DNA of 64,000 bases from CAYQNU01 sp964419055 (GTDB lineage: Bacteria; Bacteroidota; Bacteroidia; Flavobacteriales_D; Parvicellaceae): assembly GCA_964419055.1 (NCBI GenBank), contig CAYQNU010000001.1, positions 1 to 64,000 of the forward strand, given 5' to 3'. The notes beneath the pieces were generated by a model. It did no database searches, had not been told where the DNA came from, and was given only the letters and a program-made list of their open reading frames with translations. The position numbers were made by a program, and so were the translations under genes. Below are positions 8,000 through 17,335 of the stretch, one piece after another; the first letter of the stretch is position 1; each line of letters starts with the position of its first letter.

Positions 8000-8058
8000 T
8001 TTATGTAATTTTGGAATATTCTTTATGTATTTTTGGAATATTCTTTATGTATTTTTGG
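8000..8058. repeat. 22-bp tandem repeat, 2.7 copies
   Basis: Copies at 8000-8021, 8022-8043 and a partial 8044-8058 share the unit TTTATGTATTTTTGGAATATTC, with one mismatch in the first copy. Each full unit contains the palindrome GAATATTC. The 22-bp period is close to two helical turns. The array lies immediately upstream of the ATPase promoter word and after the glutathione peroxidase stop, so it may be an operator array or simple slippage. Confidence 0.75.
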
Positions 8059-8092
8059 CATTTATAACTTATTCGATTGACTATCAAGTCTT

Positions 8093-8662
8093 TTAAGATT
8101 CAATCCATTTAATGATTTCAGCATCCATTGGTTTAGTGGTTGGAGGTATAACTTTTTCCAATTTACCTGAAGTTCCAATTAGGTATTTTTGGAAATTCCA
8201 TTTTACCTCAGAATCTTGTAGACCATTTAACGTTTTTGATGTAAGGAATTTATAAATAGGGGCCATTTCCTTACCTTGAACACTTATTTTACTCATCAAC
8301 AAAAATGTAACACCATAATTTTTTTTACAAAATTCGGCAATTTCAGTATTGGTACCTGGCTCTTGTTTCATAAAATCATTTGCAGGAAATCCAACTATTA
8401 CAAAATTTTTGTCTTTGTAGGTTTTGTATAAATTTTCTAACTCTTCATATTGAGGAGTCAATCCGCATTTTGAAGCGGTGTTTACTATCATTATTTTTTT
8501 TCCTTTGAGCGAAGAGAAATCAAATGATTGACCATTAATGTCCTCCACTTTAAATTGATAAACGGTGTTTTCGGCAGTGCTCTTAGTTGTAGATGTTGTA
8601 GTAAAATTCATAACGGCAAGCCCTACTAGGACTAAAGTTACTAATGTGAATAGGTATTTCAT
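8093..8662 (-). CDS. Glutathione peroxidase-family thiol peroxidase
   Basis: The 189-residue protein begins with a hydrophobic signal or anchor segment (about 1-20), so it probably acts in the periplasm. The peroxidatic cysteine is C66 in NTASKCGLTP, and W155-N156 of the tetrad are in VKWNFQKY. The second cysteine, C112 (EFCKK), is where thioredoxin-dependent members have a resolving cysteine. The loop usually reading FPxNQF reads FPANDF here, so the tetrad Gln is replaced by Asp96. It reduces peroxides, most likely with thioredoxin-like donors. It is on the minus strand after the DUF2480 gene, with about 64 bp between. Confidence 0.88.
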   Translation of the reverse strand: MKYLFTLVTLVLVGLAVMNFTTTSTTKSTAENTVYQFKVEDINGQSFDFSSLKGKKIMIVNTASKCGLTPQYEELENLYKTYKDKNFVIVGFPANDFMKQEPGTNTEIAEFCKKNYGVTFLLMSKISVQGKEMAPIYKFLTSKTLNGLQDSEVKWNFQKYLIGTSGKLEKVIPPTTKPMDAEIIKWIES

Positions 8663-8726
8663 AAAATGTTATTGTAAAGTGATTATATTTAATTCATTAA
8701 TAGTAACAAGTACAAGGCCAATTTGT

Positions 8727-9218
8727 TTATTTTTTTTTGTAAAGCGGCACATTTGAGCAGGCTTCACCAAACATTAGTGATTTCACAACAGGTGTCAATT
8801 TTTGAGCTGCTGAAACAAAAGCTTTAGGAGGAACATCCCCACAACCTTTTATCAAAACTCGTTGATCCAAAAAATCACTCACATCCAGCTTATTTAAATT
8901 ATTTAAGTACAATTGTGTAGTGATTTCGTCTTTAGTACCCAACGAGACACTGTTAGCTATACCGTTAAGCTTAATTACAATCATCATATAAGCCCAATTA
9001 GGAATTATGGCATCAACACTGCAATACAAAGCCACATTAATATTGGAGTATTGAGACCAATCATATCGATCTAGATGCTCTTTAAATAACGATTCTTTTA
9101 ATACAATTCCTTCCCACAGCCAAGGTGCAATGTCTAAATCAACTACCGCTTGTTTGGGTTTAAAATCAGATAAATCCAGATTTAACAAACCACTTGATGC
9201 TATTTTATTTTCAATCAT
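8727..9218 (-). CDS. DUF2480 family protein
   Basis: The 163-residue soluble protein matches DUF2480 (PF10652) along its length, with the opening segment LLNLDLSDFKPKQAVVDLD and an internal WLWEG. The family is confined mainly to Bacteroidota and has no known function. Its gene follows the DUF59 Fe-S assembly factor by 23 bp on the same strand. The pairing of DUF2480 with SUF-type genes is, as I recall, common in flavobacteria and suggests a role in iron-sulfur biology. One notable pattern is KGCGDVPPKAF near residue 125. Confidence 0.8.
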   Translation of the reverse strand: MIENKIASSGLLNLDLSDFKPKQAVVDLDIAPWLWEGIVLKESLFKEHLDRYDWSQYSNINVALYCSVDAIIPNWAYMMIVIKLNGIANSVSLGTKDEITTQLYLNNLNKLDVSDFLDQRVLIKGCGDVPPKAFVSAAQKLTPVVKSLMFGEACSNVPLYKKK

Positions 9219-9241
9219 ACCTTTTGAAATAAAATTCCTAG

Positions 9242-9607
9242 TTACAAAAATCCAAGTTCCAATTTGGCTTCTTCACTCATAAACTCCTGCGACCAAGGTG
9301 GGTCAAAAACTACTTTTAAATCGGCCGAAGTGACACCGTGAACTAAGCCTACTTTTTCTTTAACCTCTGCAGGCATTGATTCCGCGACAGGGCAATTAGG
9401 AGACGTGAGCGTCATTTCTATCATCACATTAAAATCTTCATCTATTTTAATTTCATAAATGAGACCTAATTCAAATATGTCAACAGGTATTTCAGGATCA
9501 TAAATAGTCTTTAAGATATTGATGATTTTATTTTGTAATGCTTTAATTTTTTCCTCGATATTATCTTGTTTCAAAGCAGCACTTTCTATTTCTTTCTCTT
9601 CTGACAT
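9242..9607 (-). CDS. DUF59/MIP18-family Fe-S cluster assembly factor
   Basis: This is a SufT-like member of the MIP18/DUF59 family that helps deliver or mature Fe-S clusters. It contains the family block DPEIPVDIFELGLIY and the conserved cysteine in TSPNCPVAESMP. I place the start at the ATG at 9607 (protein beginning MSEEKE, 121 residues). A longer frame opens at 9646, but a perfect TAnnTTTG promoter word at 9634-9641 falls inside that extension, so it would not be transcribed. It is first in a two-gene unit with DUF2480. Confidence 0.87.
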   Translation of the reverse strand: MSEEKEIESAALKQDNIEEKIKALQNKIINILKTIYDPEIPVDIFELGLIYEIKIDEDFNVMIEMTLTSPNCPVAESMPAEVKEKVGLVHGVTSADLKVVFDPPWSQEFMSEEAKLELGFL

Positions 9608-9633
9608 TGTCTTATTTAGAATTATTCTAAGAG

Positions 9634-9641
9634 CAAAAGTA
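9634..9641 (-). promoter_or_regulatory. -7 promoter word TACTTTTG for the DUF59 gene
   Basis: TACTTTTG on the minus strand fits TAnnTTTG. Transcription would start around 9627-9630, which gives a short leader before the ATG at 9607 and excludes the longer reading frame that opens at 9646. Confidence 0.6.
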
Positions 9642-9696
9642 ATCAATTAATGGGAACTAAAGTACAGACGTCACCATTTTTTGAAACCGAAAAAAA

Positions 9697-10428
9697 TTAC
9701 ATCGCCAAAATTCTATCCAGATTTTTTGATATGGAGGCATAATCAACATATCCGTTAGATAACAAATATCCTTTACCTCCTTTAACTACAAAAACAGTTG
9801 GGAAACCTGTAATTCCCATTTTGCTAACCAAATCAAATTCTTGTTCTGTGATTTTTTTGAATGCGTCTTCTTCTAAACGTTGCATAAAGATAACCGTATC
9901 AACCCCCATAGATTCAACCAAAGGCTTATAGGTTTCAGGGTCATTCAAACTTTTACCCTCCAAATAAAAAGTTCTTTGGATCATTTTGGCAAATGTAATG
10001 TGCTTATTCTCTGGAGCAATGGATTTAAATACAGAAAGAGCAATGGAGGGTAATACGGATGAAGAAATATAGGTTTTACTGTCCAAAATCCCTTTCAAAT
10101 AAGGTTCGCCAAACTTAACACCACACTTTTCTTCAACGGTTTTGTATGCTCCTTTTATATAATCTGCCATTACACTTATTGGTTCTTCCCTAGACCCCGT
10201 CATCATGCCCCCACTCAAAACACTAAATCCAATTTTTAATTGATAATTTTCTTGTAATTGTGAAATTACATTACTGAAACCATAACACCAACCACACAAA
10301 GGGTCGTAAACATATACTACTTGATCTTTTTCGTCCATAGGAAATGCTTTAAAATTGTATTGTGAAAACACTGATTGAATGTTCCAAAAAAAGAACAAAA
10401 AAAGTATGTAAGACTTAGTTAAAGACAT
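9697..10428 (-). CDS. DsbA-family thioredoxin-fold oxidoreductase
   Basis: The 243-residue protein has a signal peptide (about 1-22) followed by a thioredoxin fold whose redox site is C45-G-W-C48 in YDPLCGWCYGF. The cis-proline loop is GITGFPTVFVV. The long helical insertion between them is typical of the DsbA/FrnE-like group. It probably acts as a periplasmic thiol oxidoreductase or isomerase. It starts 8 bp after the end of the large T9SS substrate gene on the same strand, so the two may be cotranscribed. Confidence 0.85.
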   Translation of the reverse strand: MSLTKSYILFLFFFWNIQSVFSQYNFKAFPMDEKDQVVYVYDPLCGWCYGFSNVISQLQENYQLKIGFSVLSGGMMTGSREEPISVMADYIKGAYKTVEEKCGVKFGEPYLKGILDSKTYISSSVLPSIALSVFKSIAPENKHITFAKMIQRTFYLEGKSLNDPETYKPLVESMGVDTVIFMQRLEEDAFKKITEQEFDLVSKMGITGFPTVFVVKGGKGYLLSNGYVDYASISKNLDRILAM

Positions 10429-10436
10429 ATTGAAAA

Positions 10437-13118
10437 TTAATTACCCCCCTTTCCTAAATTGTCATATATGTGTATGAAACCTTTAATAATAACAGGTTCT
10501 ATTCCAATCAAACGAATGGTATTCACCGTACAGAGATAATAATACACACCATCTGGCACGGGAACACCTGATTCATAATGCAAACCATTCCAATTAATGT
10601 CTGGATCTGTGGTGGTAAACACCACTTGTCCCCAACGATTATACACCTCCAATTCTATACTTTCAACGTATGCGTATGGGTTTAAAGGAATAAAAGAGTC
10701 ATTATTTCCATCGCCATTTGGTGTAAATACATTTGGTAACCAATAAGCAGGGCAATTGTCAAAACAAACCACATTGCTGCTATCACTTTCGTTACCATAT
10801 TGTAATGAATCCACTGCGGTTACTACATAACATCCCGCAACTGATCCATTATAATTATGCGTAAATGTAGTGTCAGAAGGGTTATCTATGGTGGCTATCA
10901 ACTGCATCGGTTTTCCTTGAACTGGTGTAAAATAAATAAAATAGCGCACCACATCATCGGCACAGGAATTATTTGGATTGTTCCATGTTATGATGTTTTG
11001 ACCTTCCAAACAATCACCATCAATAGCTAGTATTGGTGGACAAGGAGGGGTTTTATCAACTGGAAAATCACAAACTATTTGACTTAAATTTTCGATTGGA
11101 TTTATAATACTAGGTGACGAATATTGCCCCCTACTTTTAACATAATAACAATAATTTACCCCATTAATCAAACTATCATCAACATATGATTGAGTGTTTG
11201 TGGTTCCTATAAAAGCAAATGGTCCGTTAAAATTTAATGATCGATAAACTTCATACTCGTAATTCATCCAAGGCACTTGTTCATCCCATTGTATTTCTAT
11301 TTGTGAATCATCTGTTAGGGTAAAAGCAAAAACAGAACCCGCAGCATTTGAAGTACCTACTAAACTATCATTGCCATTATTAGTGTAGAATAACTCTACT
11401 CTAAAATAATTGGCTGTAGAAAGTGTATTTAAATTTGGCACTGTGAAAGTAGTATCTGATTGATACAAAAAAGGAGTGGAAATGGTTTGTCCAACAAAAG
11501 TAGTTATCGAATTGAGCGAAGCTCCTTTATAAACCTTGTAATAATATGGCCCTGGGTATTGTAAGGTATCCAATTCGGTTGGTTTAGACCATATTATAGA
11601 ATCTACTCCTATTATTCCATCAGTAGTATTAACAGTAACGTGGGTAATTATTGGCACTTCTTTTTTAAGCGTAGCACAAGAAGCTTCGGAAGGACAACTT
11701 TCCACTTGATTGGTGAGGTAAAATGCAGTAATTACGTAACAATAATCAATACCTAATGATAAACTAGAAGCGTCATAAAAACTGGTAACGTTAGGGCCAA
11801 ACACGGTTCCTACTTTTATAAAACCTTGGTTAATAGGATTAGGGTTGTCACAACAAGGTGGCATAATAAAACCTGGATTGGTGGTCCTGTAAATGTGATA
11901 TCCCTCTGCATTTGAACAAGAAGTAGCATTCCAAGTAACACTTACTCCATTTCCAAATGGCGTAGCTAGCACACCCGTTACTTTTGGTGCCAATACTTTT
12001 ATTTGAGTTTGTGCATAATTTTGCATAGTAGGATTTCCATTATCGGTAACCGCAAACAACACATTATAAACGCCTGGTTTAATGTGATTACAATTGGTGT
12101 TCCAATTGAAAATACCATTAATACTTCCTATTCCGGATACGGAAGGAAATGAGGCTGGACTGGAACTTACATCAAGAGGCAACCCGGTGCCTACCAAAGA
12201 AACAGAATTGTTATCGGGATCCACAACAGAAACTGCAAAACTTACATTATCTCCTGCAGTTACACAAATTTCAGCGGGGGCAGTTATTGAAGGAGGAAAA
12301 TTGGTGCAACTTCCTTGCACAGTCAATTGAATATCTCGGGTTACTGAGCCTACCTTAATGCCATTGCGCCATTCAGTAATTTTGATGGCAAAATTATACT
12401 CACCGATCACTGATGGATTAGTCCAACAGTAGGTTCCCGTTTCTTGATTAATAGTAGCCGTTCCACCCCCAACTAAATGTGGATAATTATACACAATAGG
12501 AACAGTTAGTGGTACTGCATTAGCCCCTAAAGGTGCTACTAATTCATAACTCAAACTATCTCCATCTGGATCAACAGCCTGCGGATTATAACAATAGGGA
12601 AACCCTACACAAGCTATTGCTGGGCAAGGACATTCATCAAACTGAACAGATGTATTACCGTTTCCTAAAAAGGGTGAGATTATCAACTCACATTCCAATG
12701 CGAAAACTACCGAATTGGAATTGGTTGAAGAATTGGGATAAATATTTAAAATACCTGCATTTCTGTTTGGATCTTCTACAGTAATTCTAAATGTACCTGC
12801 TGATTCAAAGGTATGAACTCCAATATATATGTTTTTTTGATGATTGAGCGGCTGAGGAACTGTTTGAACTCTTTCAAAGGTGTCAATAACTCCATCACCA
12901 AAGTCAATTATTAATTCATTCCTATCGGCCTGAGCTTGTGGGCCAACGTCAGTACAAGTTGTTATGGTGAATTCATAAGTATTGCCTCCCAATCTTACAT
13001 AGGTAATTTCACCACCACGATTATGTGTTGCAAAGGTAATTACAGGTAAAAATATACAAAAAACAACGAGTAATTTTTGTTTATATGCCTGACTAAATAT
13101 GGATGCCAATTTTCCCAA
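10437..13118 (-). CDS. Large T9SS substrate with gliding-type C-terminal domain
   Basis: This 893-residue surface or secreted protein begins with a signal peptide ending near FATHNRGGEITY, an opening typical of Bacteroidota adhesin-like proteins. The middle consists of PKD/cadherin-like and fibronectin III-like beta domains, several with NGVNYCYYV-type strands. The last 90 residues are a gliding motility-associated (T9SS type B) sorting domain: FTPNGDGNNDSFIP, YNRWGQVVF, GVYYY. It would cross the outer membrane by the type IX system. No ATG lies at the frame opening; the TTG at 13118 (or the TTG three codons on) is the likely start. Confidence 0.85.
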   Translation of the reverse strand: MGKLASIFSQAYKQKLLVVFCIFLPVITFATHNRGGEITYVRLGGNTYEFTITTCTDVGPQAQADRNELIIDFGDGVIDTFERVQTVPQPLNHQKNIYIGVHTFESAGTFRITVEDPNRNAGILNIYPNSSTNSNSVVFALECELIISPFLGNGNTSVQFDECPCPAIACVGFPYCYNPQAVDPDGDSLSYELVAPLGANAVPLTVPIVYNYPHLVGGGTATINQETGTYCWTNPSVIGEYNFAIKITEWRNGIKVGSVTRDIQLTVQGSCTNFPPSITAPAEICVTAGDNVSFAVSVVDPDNNSVSLVGTGLPLDVSSSPASFPSVSGIGSINGIFNWNTNCNHIKPGVYNVLFAVTDNGNPTMQNYAQTQIKVLAPKVTGVLATPFGNGVSVTWNATSCSNAEGYHIYRTTNPGFIMPPCCDNPNPINQGFIKVGTVFGPNVTSFYDASSLSLGIDYCYVITAFYLTNQVESCPSEASCATLKKEVPIITHVTVNTTDGIIGVDSIIWSKPTELDTLQYPGPYYYKVYKGASLNSITTFVGQTISTPFLYQSDTTFTVPNLNTLSTANYFRVELFYTNNGNDSLVGTSNAAGSVFAFTLTDDSQIEIQWDEQVPWMNYEYEVYRSLNFNGPFAFIGTTNTQSYVDDSLINGVNYCYYVKSRGQYSSPSIINPIENLSQIVCDFPVDKTPPCPPILAIDGDCLEGQNIITWNNPNNSCADDVVRYFIYFTPVQGKPMQLIATIDNPSDTTFTHNYNGSVAGCYVVTAVDSLQYGNESDSSNVVCFDNCPAYWLPNVFTPNGDGNNDSFIPLNPYAYVESIELEVYNRWGQVVFTTTDPDINWNGLHYESGVPVPDGVYYYLCTVNTIRLIGIEPVIIKGFIHIYDNLGKGGN

Positions 13119-13299
13119 AAAATGTATCTATTAAATCAACTGTTAAAAGATGTTTATTTACATCTTGATTATAAGAACACTAAATTACAGAAAAAGTTGT
13201 TTGAGACCAACAAAAAATCTTTATTTTTAATATTTATTAAAAAATACCAACAAGGTTTTTTTATAATGTGTAATTTTATGCAAAATTTATTGAAAAGTT

Positions 13300-14727
13300 A
13301 TGGCAACCAAAAATATAACCACTACTGAGAAAGAAGTCTTACTCAACGTAGTTTTTGCAATCGAAAACATTAAGGATTTATCGCTAACTTCTCTGACTAA
13401 AGAAGAACAAGAATTTGCTAAAGGAAAGTTAAAAGAAACGCCTTCGATGGTTACTATTAGTCACTTAAACAAAAGTGTTAGTATAGTAAAGTTGGATAAA
13501 AAGAATGATGCAGCATCAAAACAAAAGCTGCGTAATTTTGGCGCCTCAATAACCGAATTTTTAAATAAAAATAAAGCCACCGAGGTTGTTTTTGAAAGTC
13601 TAGTAAAAAATGAAGATTCATTAGCCATTCCTGAAGGAATGATATTAGCCAATTACCAATTTTTAAAATATTTCACAAAAAAAGATCAAAAGAAAAATAG
13701 CTTAGAGGCTGTTTTCATAAAAGAAACCAACATTCCTACTCAAAAAATTGATGAGTTAATGATTGTGGTTGAAAGCACTTATAAAGCGCGAGATCTAGTG
13801 AATGAGCCGGTTTCTTATCTAAATGCTGAGAAGCTTTCTGAAGAAATTGAATTAATGGGTGAAGAAGCTGGATTTAGAGTGGACGTATTGGATCAAATGA
13901 AAATTGAGACCCTTAAGATGGGTGGTCTACTAGCTGTAAACAAGGGAAGTTTAGACCCTGCAACCTTTACCATTTTAGAATGGAAACCAAAAAAATCTAA
14001 AAACAAAAAACCAATAGTTTTAGTTGGAAAAGGAGTAGTTTACGACACAGGTGGATTAAGTTTAAAACCAACACCGGCTTCTATGGATATGATGAAATGT
14101 GATATGGGAGGAGCTGCAACTGTGGCTTGTGCTATCGCAGCTATTGCAAAAGCACAATTACCCGTTCACGTTATAGGATTGATACCAGCGACTGACAATA
14201 GACCTGGAGGGAATGCATATGCTCCTGGGGATATCATTAAAATGTTTGATGGTACTACCGTTGAAGTGTTGAACACCGATGCAGAAGGAAGAATGATATT
14301 GGCGGATGCTTTGAGTTATGCCAAAAAATTCAAACCCGAATTAGTTATTGATTTTGCTACACTTACAGGTGCTGCTGCTCGTGCAATTGGCACCTATGCT
14401 TCTGTAATAATGGGAACTGCCGATGATAAAACATTTCAAGCTTTTCAAACATCCGGAGATAATGTATATGAACGTTTAGTTCGTTTTCCATTTTATGACG
14501 AATATGCAGAAGAAATAAAATCATCTGTTGCCGATCTCAAAAACTTAGGGAGCGCTGAAGGTGGTGCTATTACCGCAGGTAAATTTTTAGCTCATTTCAC
14601 TGATTATCCGTTTATTCATGTTGATATTGCTGGTCCAGCTTTTTTGACAAGCGATAGCACTTATCTCAAAAAAGGTGGAACAGGAGTAGGTGTAAGATTA
14701 TTATTTGATTTTATAAAAAATTATTAA
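13300..14727 (+). CDS. pepA: Leucyl aminopeptidase (M17)
   Basis: The 475-residue cytosolic metallopeptidase of family M17 has an N-terminal macro-like domain and a C-terminal catalytic half. The signature NTDAEGR is at 325-331. The metal and lysine site block VGKGVVYDTGGLSLK is at about 241-255, and the MKCDMGGAA segment follows. It releases N-terminal amino acids and contributes to peptide turnover. The length is normal. The gene is divergent from the large T9SS substrate across a 181-bp AT-rich gap with no clear promoter words. pdxA follows after 67 bp on the same strand. Confidence 0.93.
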   Translation: MATKNITTTEKEVLLNVVFAIENIKDLSLTSLTKEEQEFAKGKLKETPSMVTISHLNKSVSIVKLDKKNDAASKQKLRNFGASITEFLNKNKATEVVFESLVKNEDSLAIPEGMILANYQFLKYFTKKDQKKNSLEAVFIKETNIPTQKIDELMIVVESTYKARDLVNEPVSYLNAEKLSEEIELMGEEAGFRVDVLDQMKIETLKMGGLLAVNKGSLDPATFTILEWKPKKSKNKKPIVLVGKGVVYDTGGLSLKPTPASMDMMKCDMGGAATVACAIAAIAKAQLPVHVIGLIPATDNRPGGNAYAPGDIIKMFDGTTVEVLNTDAEGRMILADALSYAKKFKPELVIDFATLTGAAARAIGTYASVIMGTADDKTFQAFQTSGDNVYERLVRFPFYDEYAEEIKSSVADLKNLGSAEGGAITAGKFLAHFTDYPFIHVDIAGPAFLTSDSTYLKKGGTGVGVRLLFDFIKNY

Positions 14728-14794
14728 ATCGAAGAATTATTTAATGAAAAATAAGCATTTTTGCGCTTAATAAATTGCTTCAAAAAAAGAAAAC

Positions 14795-15847
14795 ATGTCA
14801 CAAAATATAAAGGTAGGAATTAGCATTGGAGATATCAATGGCATTGGAGTGGAAGTAATAATGAAATCATTAGAAGACACTCGAATTTTAGACCATTTAA
14901 CACCTGTAATATATGGTTCTGCTCGTATTTTTTCTTTTTACAGAAAAACCCTTAACCTACCAAATTTCAATTATACCAAGATTAACGATTCCTCAGAAGC
15001 AAAAGATAAACAGATAAATTTAGTGAACTTGTGGGAAGAGGAGATAAAAATATCGATGGGTGATTCTACCAATGAAGGAGGAACTTATGCCTTTAAATCA
15101 TTAAAGTCTGCCACCACCGATTTGGCATCTGGAAAAATTGATGTTTTGGTAACCGCACCCATCAATAAAAAGAATATTCAAAGTGATGAATTTAATTTTC
15201 CTGGACATACAGAATATTTGACCAAACTATCCAATGCTGAAGACTCTTTAATGTTTATGATTAAAGATAATTTGCGTGTTGGTTTGGTAACTAATCATGT
15301 GGCGGTAGCAAAAATTGGACAAGAACTTACCAAAGAATTTATTATTCAGAAAATTAATTTAATGAATCAAAGTCTTATTAAAGATTTTGGGATTGTTAAG
15401 CCAAAAATTGCTGTATTAGGCCTCAATCCGCATGCTGGTGAAAACGGCATGATTGGGGAAGAAGAAAATACAATAATTTCTCCAGCTATAGATTCCGCTC
15501 ATAAATCAGGCATATTGGCCTATGGTCCTTATGCTTCTGATGGACTTTTTGGTTCGGGTAAATTTGTCAACTTTGATGGAGTTTTGGCAATGTATCATGA
15601 TCAAGGTTTGACACCCTTTAAAGCATTGGCAGGAGGAACGGGCGTTAACTACACAGCTGGATTACCTATTGTAAGAACTTCACCAGACCACGGAACTGCC
15701 TATGAAATTGCTGGTCAAGGTATAGCGTCTGAAGAGTCTTTTAGAAATGCCGTTTATTTGGCATGTGACATATTTAAAAATAGGAAGAACTATAAAATAA
15801 TGACGGCTAATCCATTAATTGCTCTAGAAAAAGAGATGGAACGTTAA
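14795..15847 (+). CDS. pdxA: 4-hydroxythreonine-4-phosphate dehydrogenase
   Basis: The 350-residue PdxA oxidises 4-phosphohydroxy-L-threonine in the DXP-dependent pathway of pyridoxal phosphate synthesis. Conserved blocks visible are GISIGDINGIG at the N-terminus, the metal-site histidines in FPGHTEYL and MYHDQGLTPFKAL, and NPHAGE. Length and start agree with the family. The neighbouring glycine decarboxylase is a PLP enzyme, though that proximity is probably incidental. A leader with two competing hairpins separates it from ricT. Confidence 0.93.
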   Translation: MSQNIKVGISIGDINGIGVEVIMKSLEDTRILDHLTPVIYGSARIFSFYRKTLNLPNFNYTKINDSSEAKDKQINLVNLWEEEIKISMGDSTNEGGTYAFKSLKSATTDLASGKIDVLVTAPINKKNIQSDEFNFPGHTEYLTKLSNAEDSLMFMIKDNLRVGLVTNHVAVAKIGQELTKEFIIQKINLMNQSLIKDFGIVKPKIAVLGLNPHAGENGMIGEEENTIISPAIDSAHKSGILAYGPYASDGLFGSGKFVNFDGVLAMYHDQGLTPFKALAGGTGVNYTAGLPIVRTSPDHGTAYEIAGQGIASEESFRNAVYLACDIFKNRKNYKIMTANPLIALEKEMER

Positions 15848-15863
15848 CATAAATGTAAAATCA

Positions 15864-15911
15864 AGGTTATCTAAAAATGGAGAACAATATTTTAGATCGG
15901 GCAGATAACCT
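15864..15911 (+). promoter_or_regulatory. Leader with two mutually exclusive hairpins before ricT
   Basis: AGGTTATCT (15864-15872) can pair with AGATAACCT (15903-15911). ATCTAAAAAT (15869-15878) can pair with ATTTTAGAT (15889-15897). The two stems share bases 15869-15872, so only one can form at a time. The geometry recalls an attenuator or switch, but no T-tract follows and no ligand class is recognisable. Confidence 0.35.
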
Positions 15912-15928
15912 ATAATAGAAAAAGTAAA

Positions 15929-17335
15929 ATGAGTTGCGAAAGTTGTTCAAATAATAAAAATGGAGGCATCCCCAATGGTTGCCAAAATAATGGACATTGT
16001 GCCACGGGAGGCTGCAGTAAATTGGGTGTTTTTGATTGGCTAGCAGATATTCAGCCTTCAACAGGTAAAAGTGTTTTTGATGTAGTTGAAGTAAGTTTTA
16101 AAAACGGTAGAAAAAATTTTTACAGAAATGAAAAAGGTCTTCAACTATTCCAAGGTGAAACAGTTGTAGTTGAAGCCTCTCCAGGACACGATGTCGGAAT
16201 AGTTACGCTAACAGGTGAATTAGTAAAACACCAAATGAATAGAAAAGGAGTCAATGTTCCTTCTCGGGAGTTGAGAAAAATATACCGAAAAGCTACCGAA
16301 GCTGATTTTGAAAAATGGAAAGATGCGCGTTCAAAAGAATATGAAACCATGCATCAAGCAAGAGAATTGGCTATTTTGCAAAAGTTAGACATGAAACTAG
16401 GTGATGTTGAATATCAAGGTGATGGTTCTAAAGCTACTTTTTATTATACAGCAGATCAGCGAGTAGATTTTAGAGAGTTGATAAAATTAATGGCTGAAAA
16501 ATTCAAAATTAAAATTGAAATGCGTCAAATTGGTGCTCGTCAAGAAGCGGGACGATTGGGAGGTATAGGTGCTTGTGGTAGAGAATTGTGCTGCTCAACT
16601 TGGTTAACCGATTTTCGTTCTGTTTCCACAGGTGCTGCCCGTTACCAACAATTATCACTAAATCCACAAAAACTAGCAGGTCAATGTGGAAAATTAAAAT
16701 GTTGTCTTAATTTTGAGTTGGATCAATATGCGGAAGAACTAAAATCCTTTCCGGATGTAAGAAGACCGCTTGAAACGGCTAAAGGAACTGCGATAAACAT
16801 CAAAACAGATGTTTTCAAGAGATTGATGTGGTTTTTGGTTCAAGGAGAACAAGTTGGAGGGTCGTCAATCATATGCTTAACGGTAGATAAAGTTTTTGAA
16901 ATTCAAGAATTAAATAAAAAAGGTATAAAACCTGGTGAAATTGCTACTTACATTGAAACTCCTGTTACCATTGAAGAACCTAAATACGACAATGTTGTGG
17001 GACAAGATGACCTCAATCGTTTTGATGACAAATTCAAGAAAAAAGGTAGAGACAACAGACCCCAAAATCAAAATAAAAAGTCAAATCCTAATCAACAAAA
17101 TCGACCAACAGGCAATCAAAGTAATCAACCTGCACGAGCAAAATTGGAAGTGATTAAGGCAAGTGATCGAGACAAAGAACCAAAAACAGGTGAATCTTTG
17201 CCTCAAAACAATGCACCTCAAAATGGAACCAATCCTAATCGAAACAAGAACAAAAATCGTAACAAAAACCGTAATAAAAATAAAGGGAATAATCCTAATC
17301 CAACTGCAAACAACAATACACCCAAGCCCGAGTGA
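15929..17335 (+). CDS. ricT: PSP1-domain protein, RicT family
   Basis: The 468-residue protein has a PSP1 C-terminal domain core with the cysteine blocks ACGRELCCSTWL and CGKLKCCLNFE, the RicT signature associated with Fe-S cluster binding. A further cysteine cluster opens the protein (MSCESCS, GCQNNGHC). In Bacillus, RicT with RicA and RicF affects mRNA processing; the role in Bacteroidota is less known. The last 110 residues are a low-complexity Asn/Lys/Gln/Pro tail, probably disordered. Its stop overlaps the GTG of gldH (GTGA), an arrangement that points to coupled translation. Confidence 0.9.
   Translation: MSCESCSNNKNGGIPNGCQNNGHCATGGCSKLGVFDWLADIQPSTGKSVFDVVEVSFKNGRKNFYRNEKGLQLFQGETVVVEASPGHDVGIVTLTGELVKHQMNRKGVNVPSRELRKIYRKATEADFEKWKDARSKEYETMHQARELAILQKLDMKLGDVEYQGDGSKATFYYTADQRVDFRELIKLMAEKFKIKIEMRQIGARQEAGRLGGIGACGRELCCSTWLTDFRSVSTGAARYQQLSLNPQKLAGQCGKLKCCLNFELDQYAEELKSFPDVRRPLETAKGTAINIKTDVFKRLMWFLVQGEQVGGSSIICLTVDKVFEIQELNKKGIKPGEIATYIETPVTIEEPKYDNVVGQDDLNRFDDKFKKKGRDNRPQNQNKKSNPNQQNRPTGNQSNQPARAKLEVIKASDRDKEPKTGESLPQNNAPQNGTNPNRNKNKNRNKNRNKNKGNNPNPTANNNTPKPE

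Noticed and set aside
9608..9646. Longer N-terminus for the DUF59 protein
   Set aside because: A perfect -7 promoter word lies inside the extension, and the family starts near the ATG at 9607.
12094..12358. Overlapping plus-strand genes opposite the large T9SS substrate
   Set aside because: They mirror the beta-repeat coding sequence on the other strand and have no recognisable domains.
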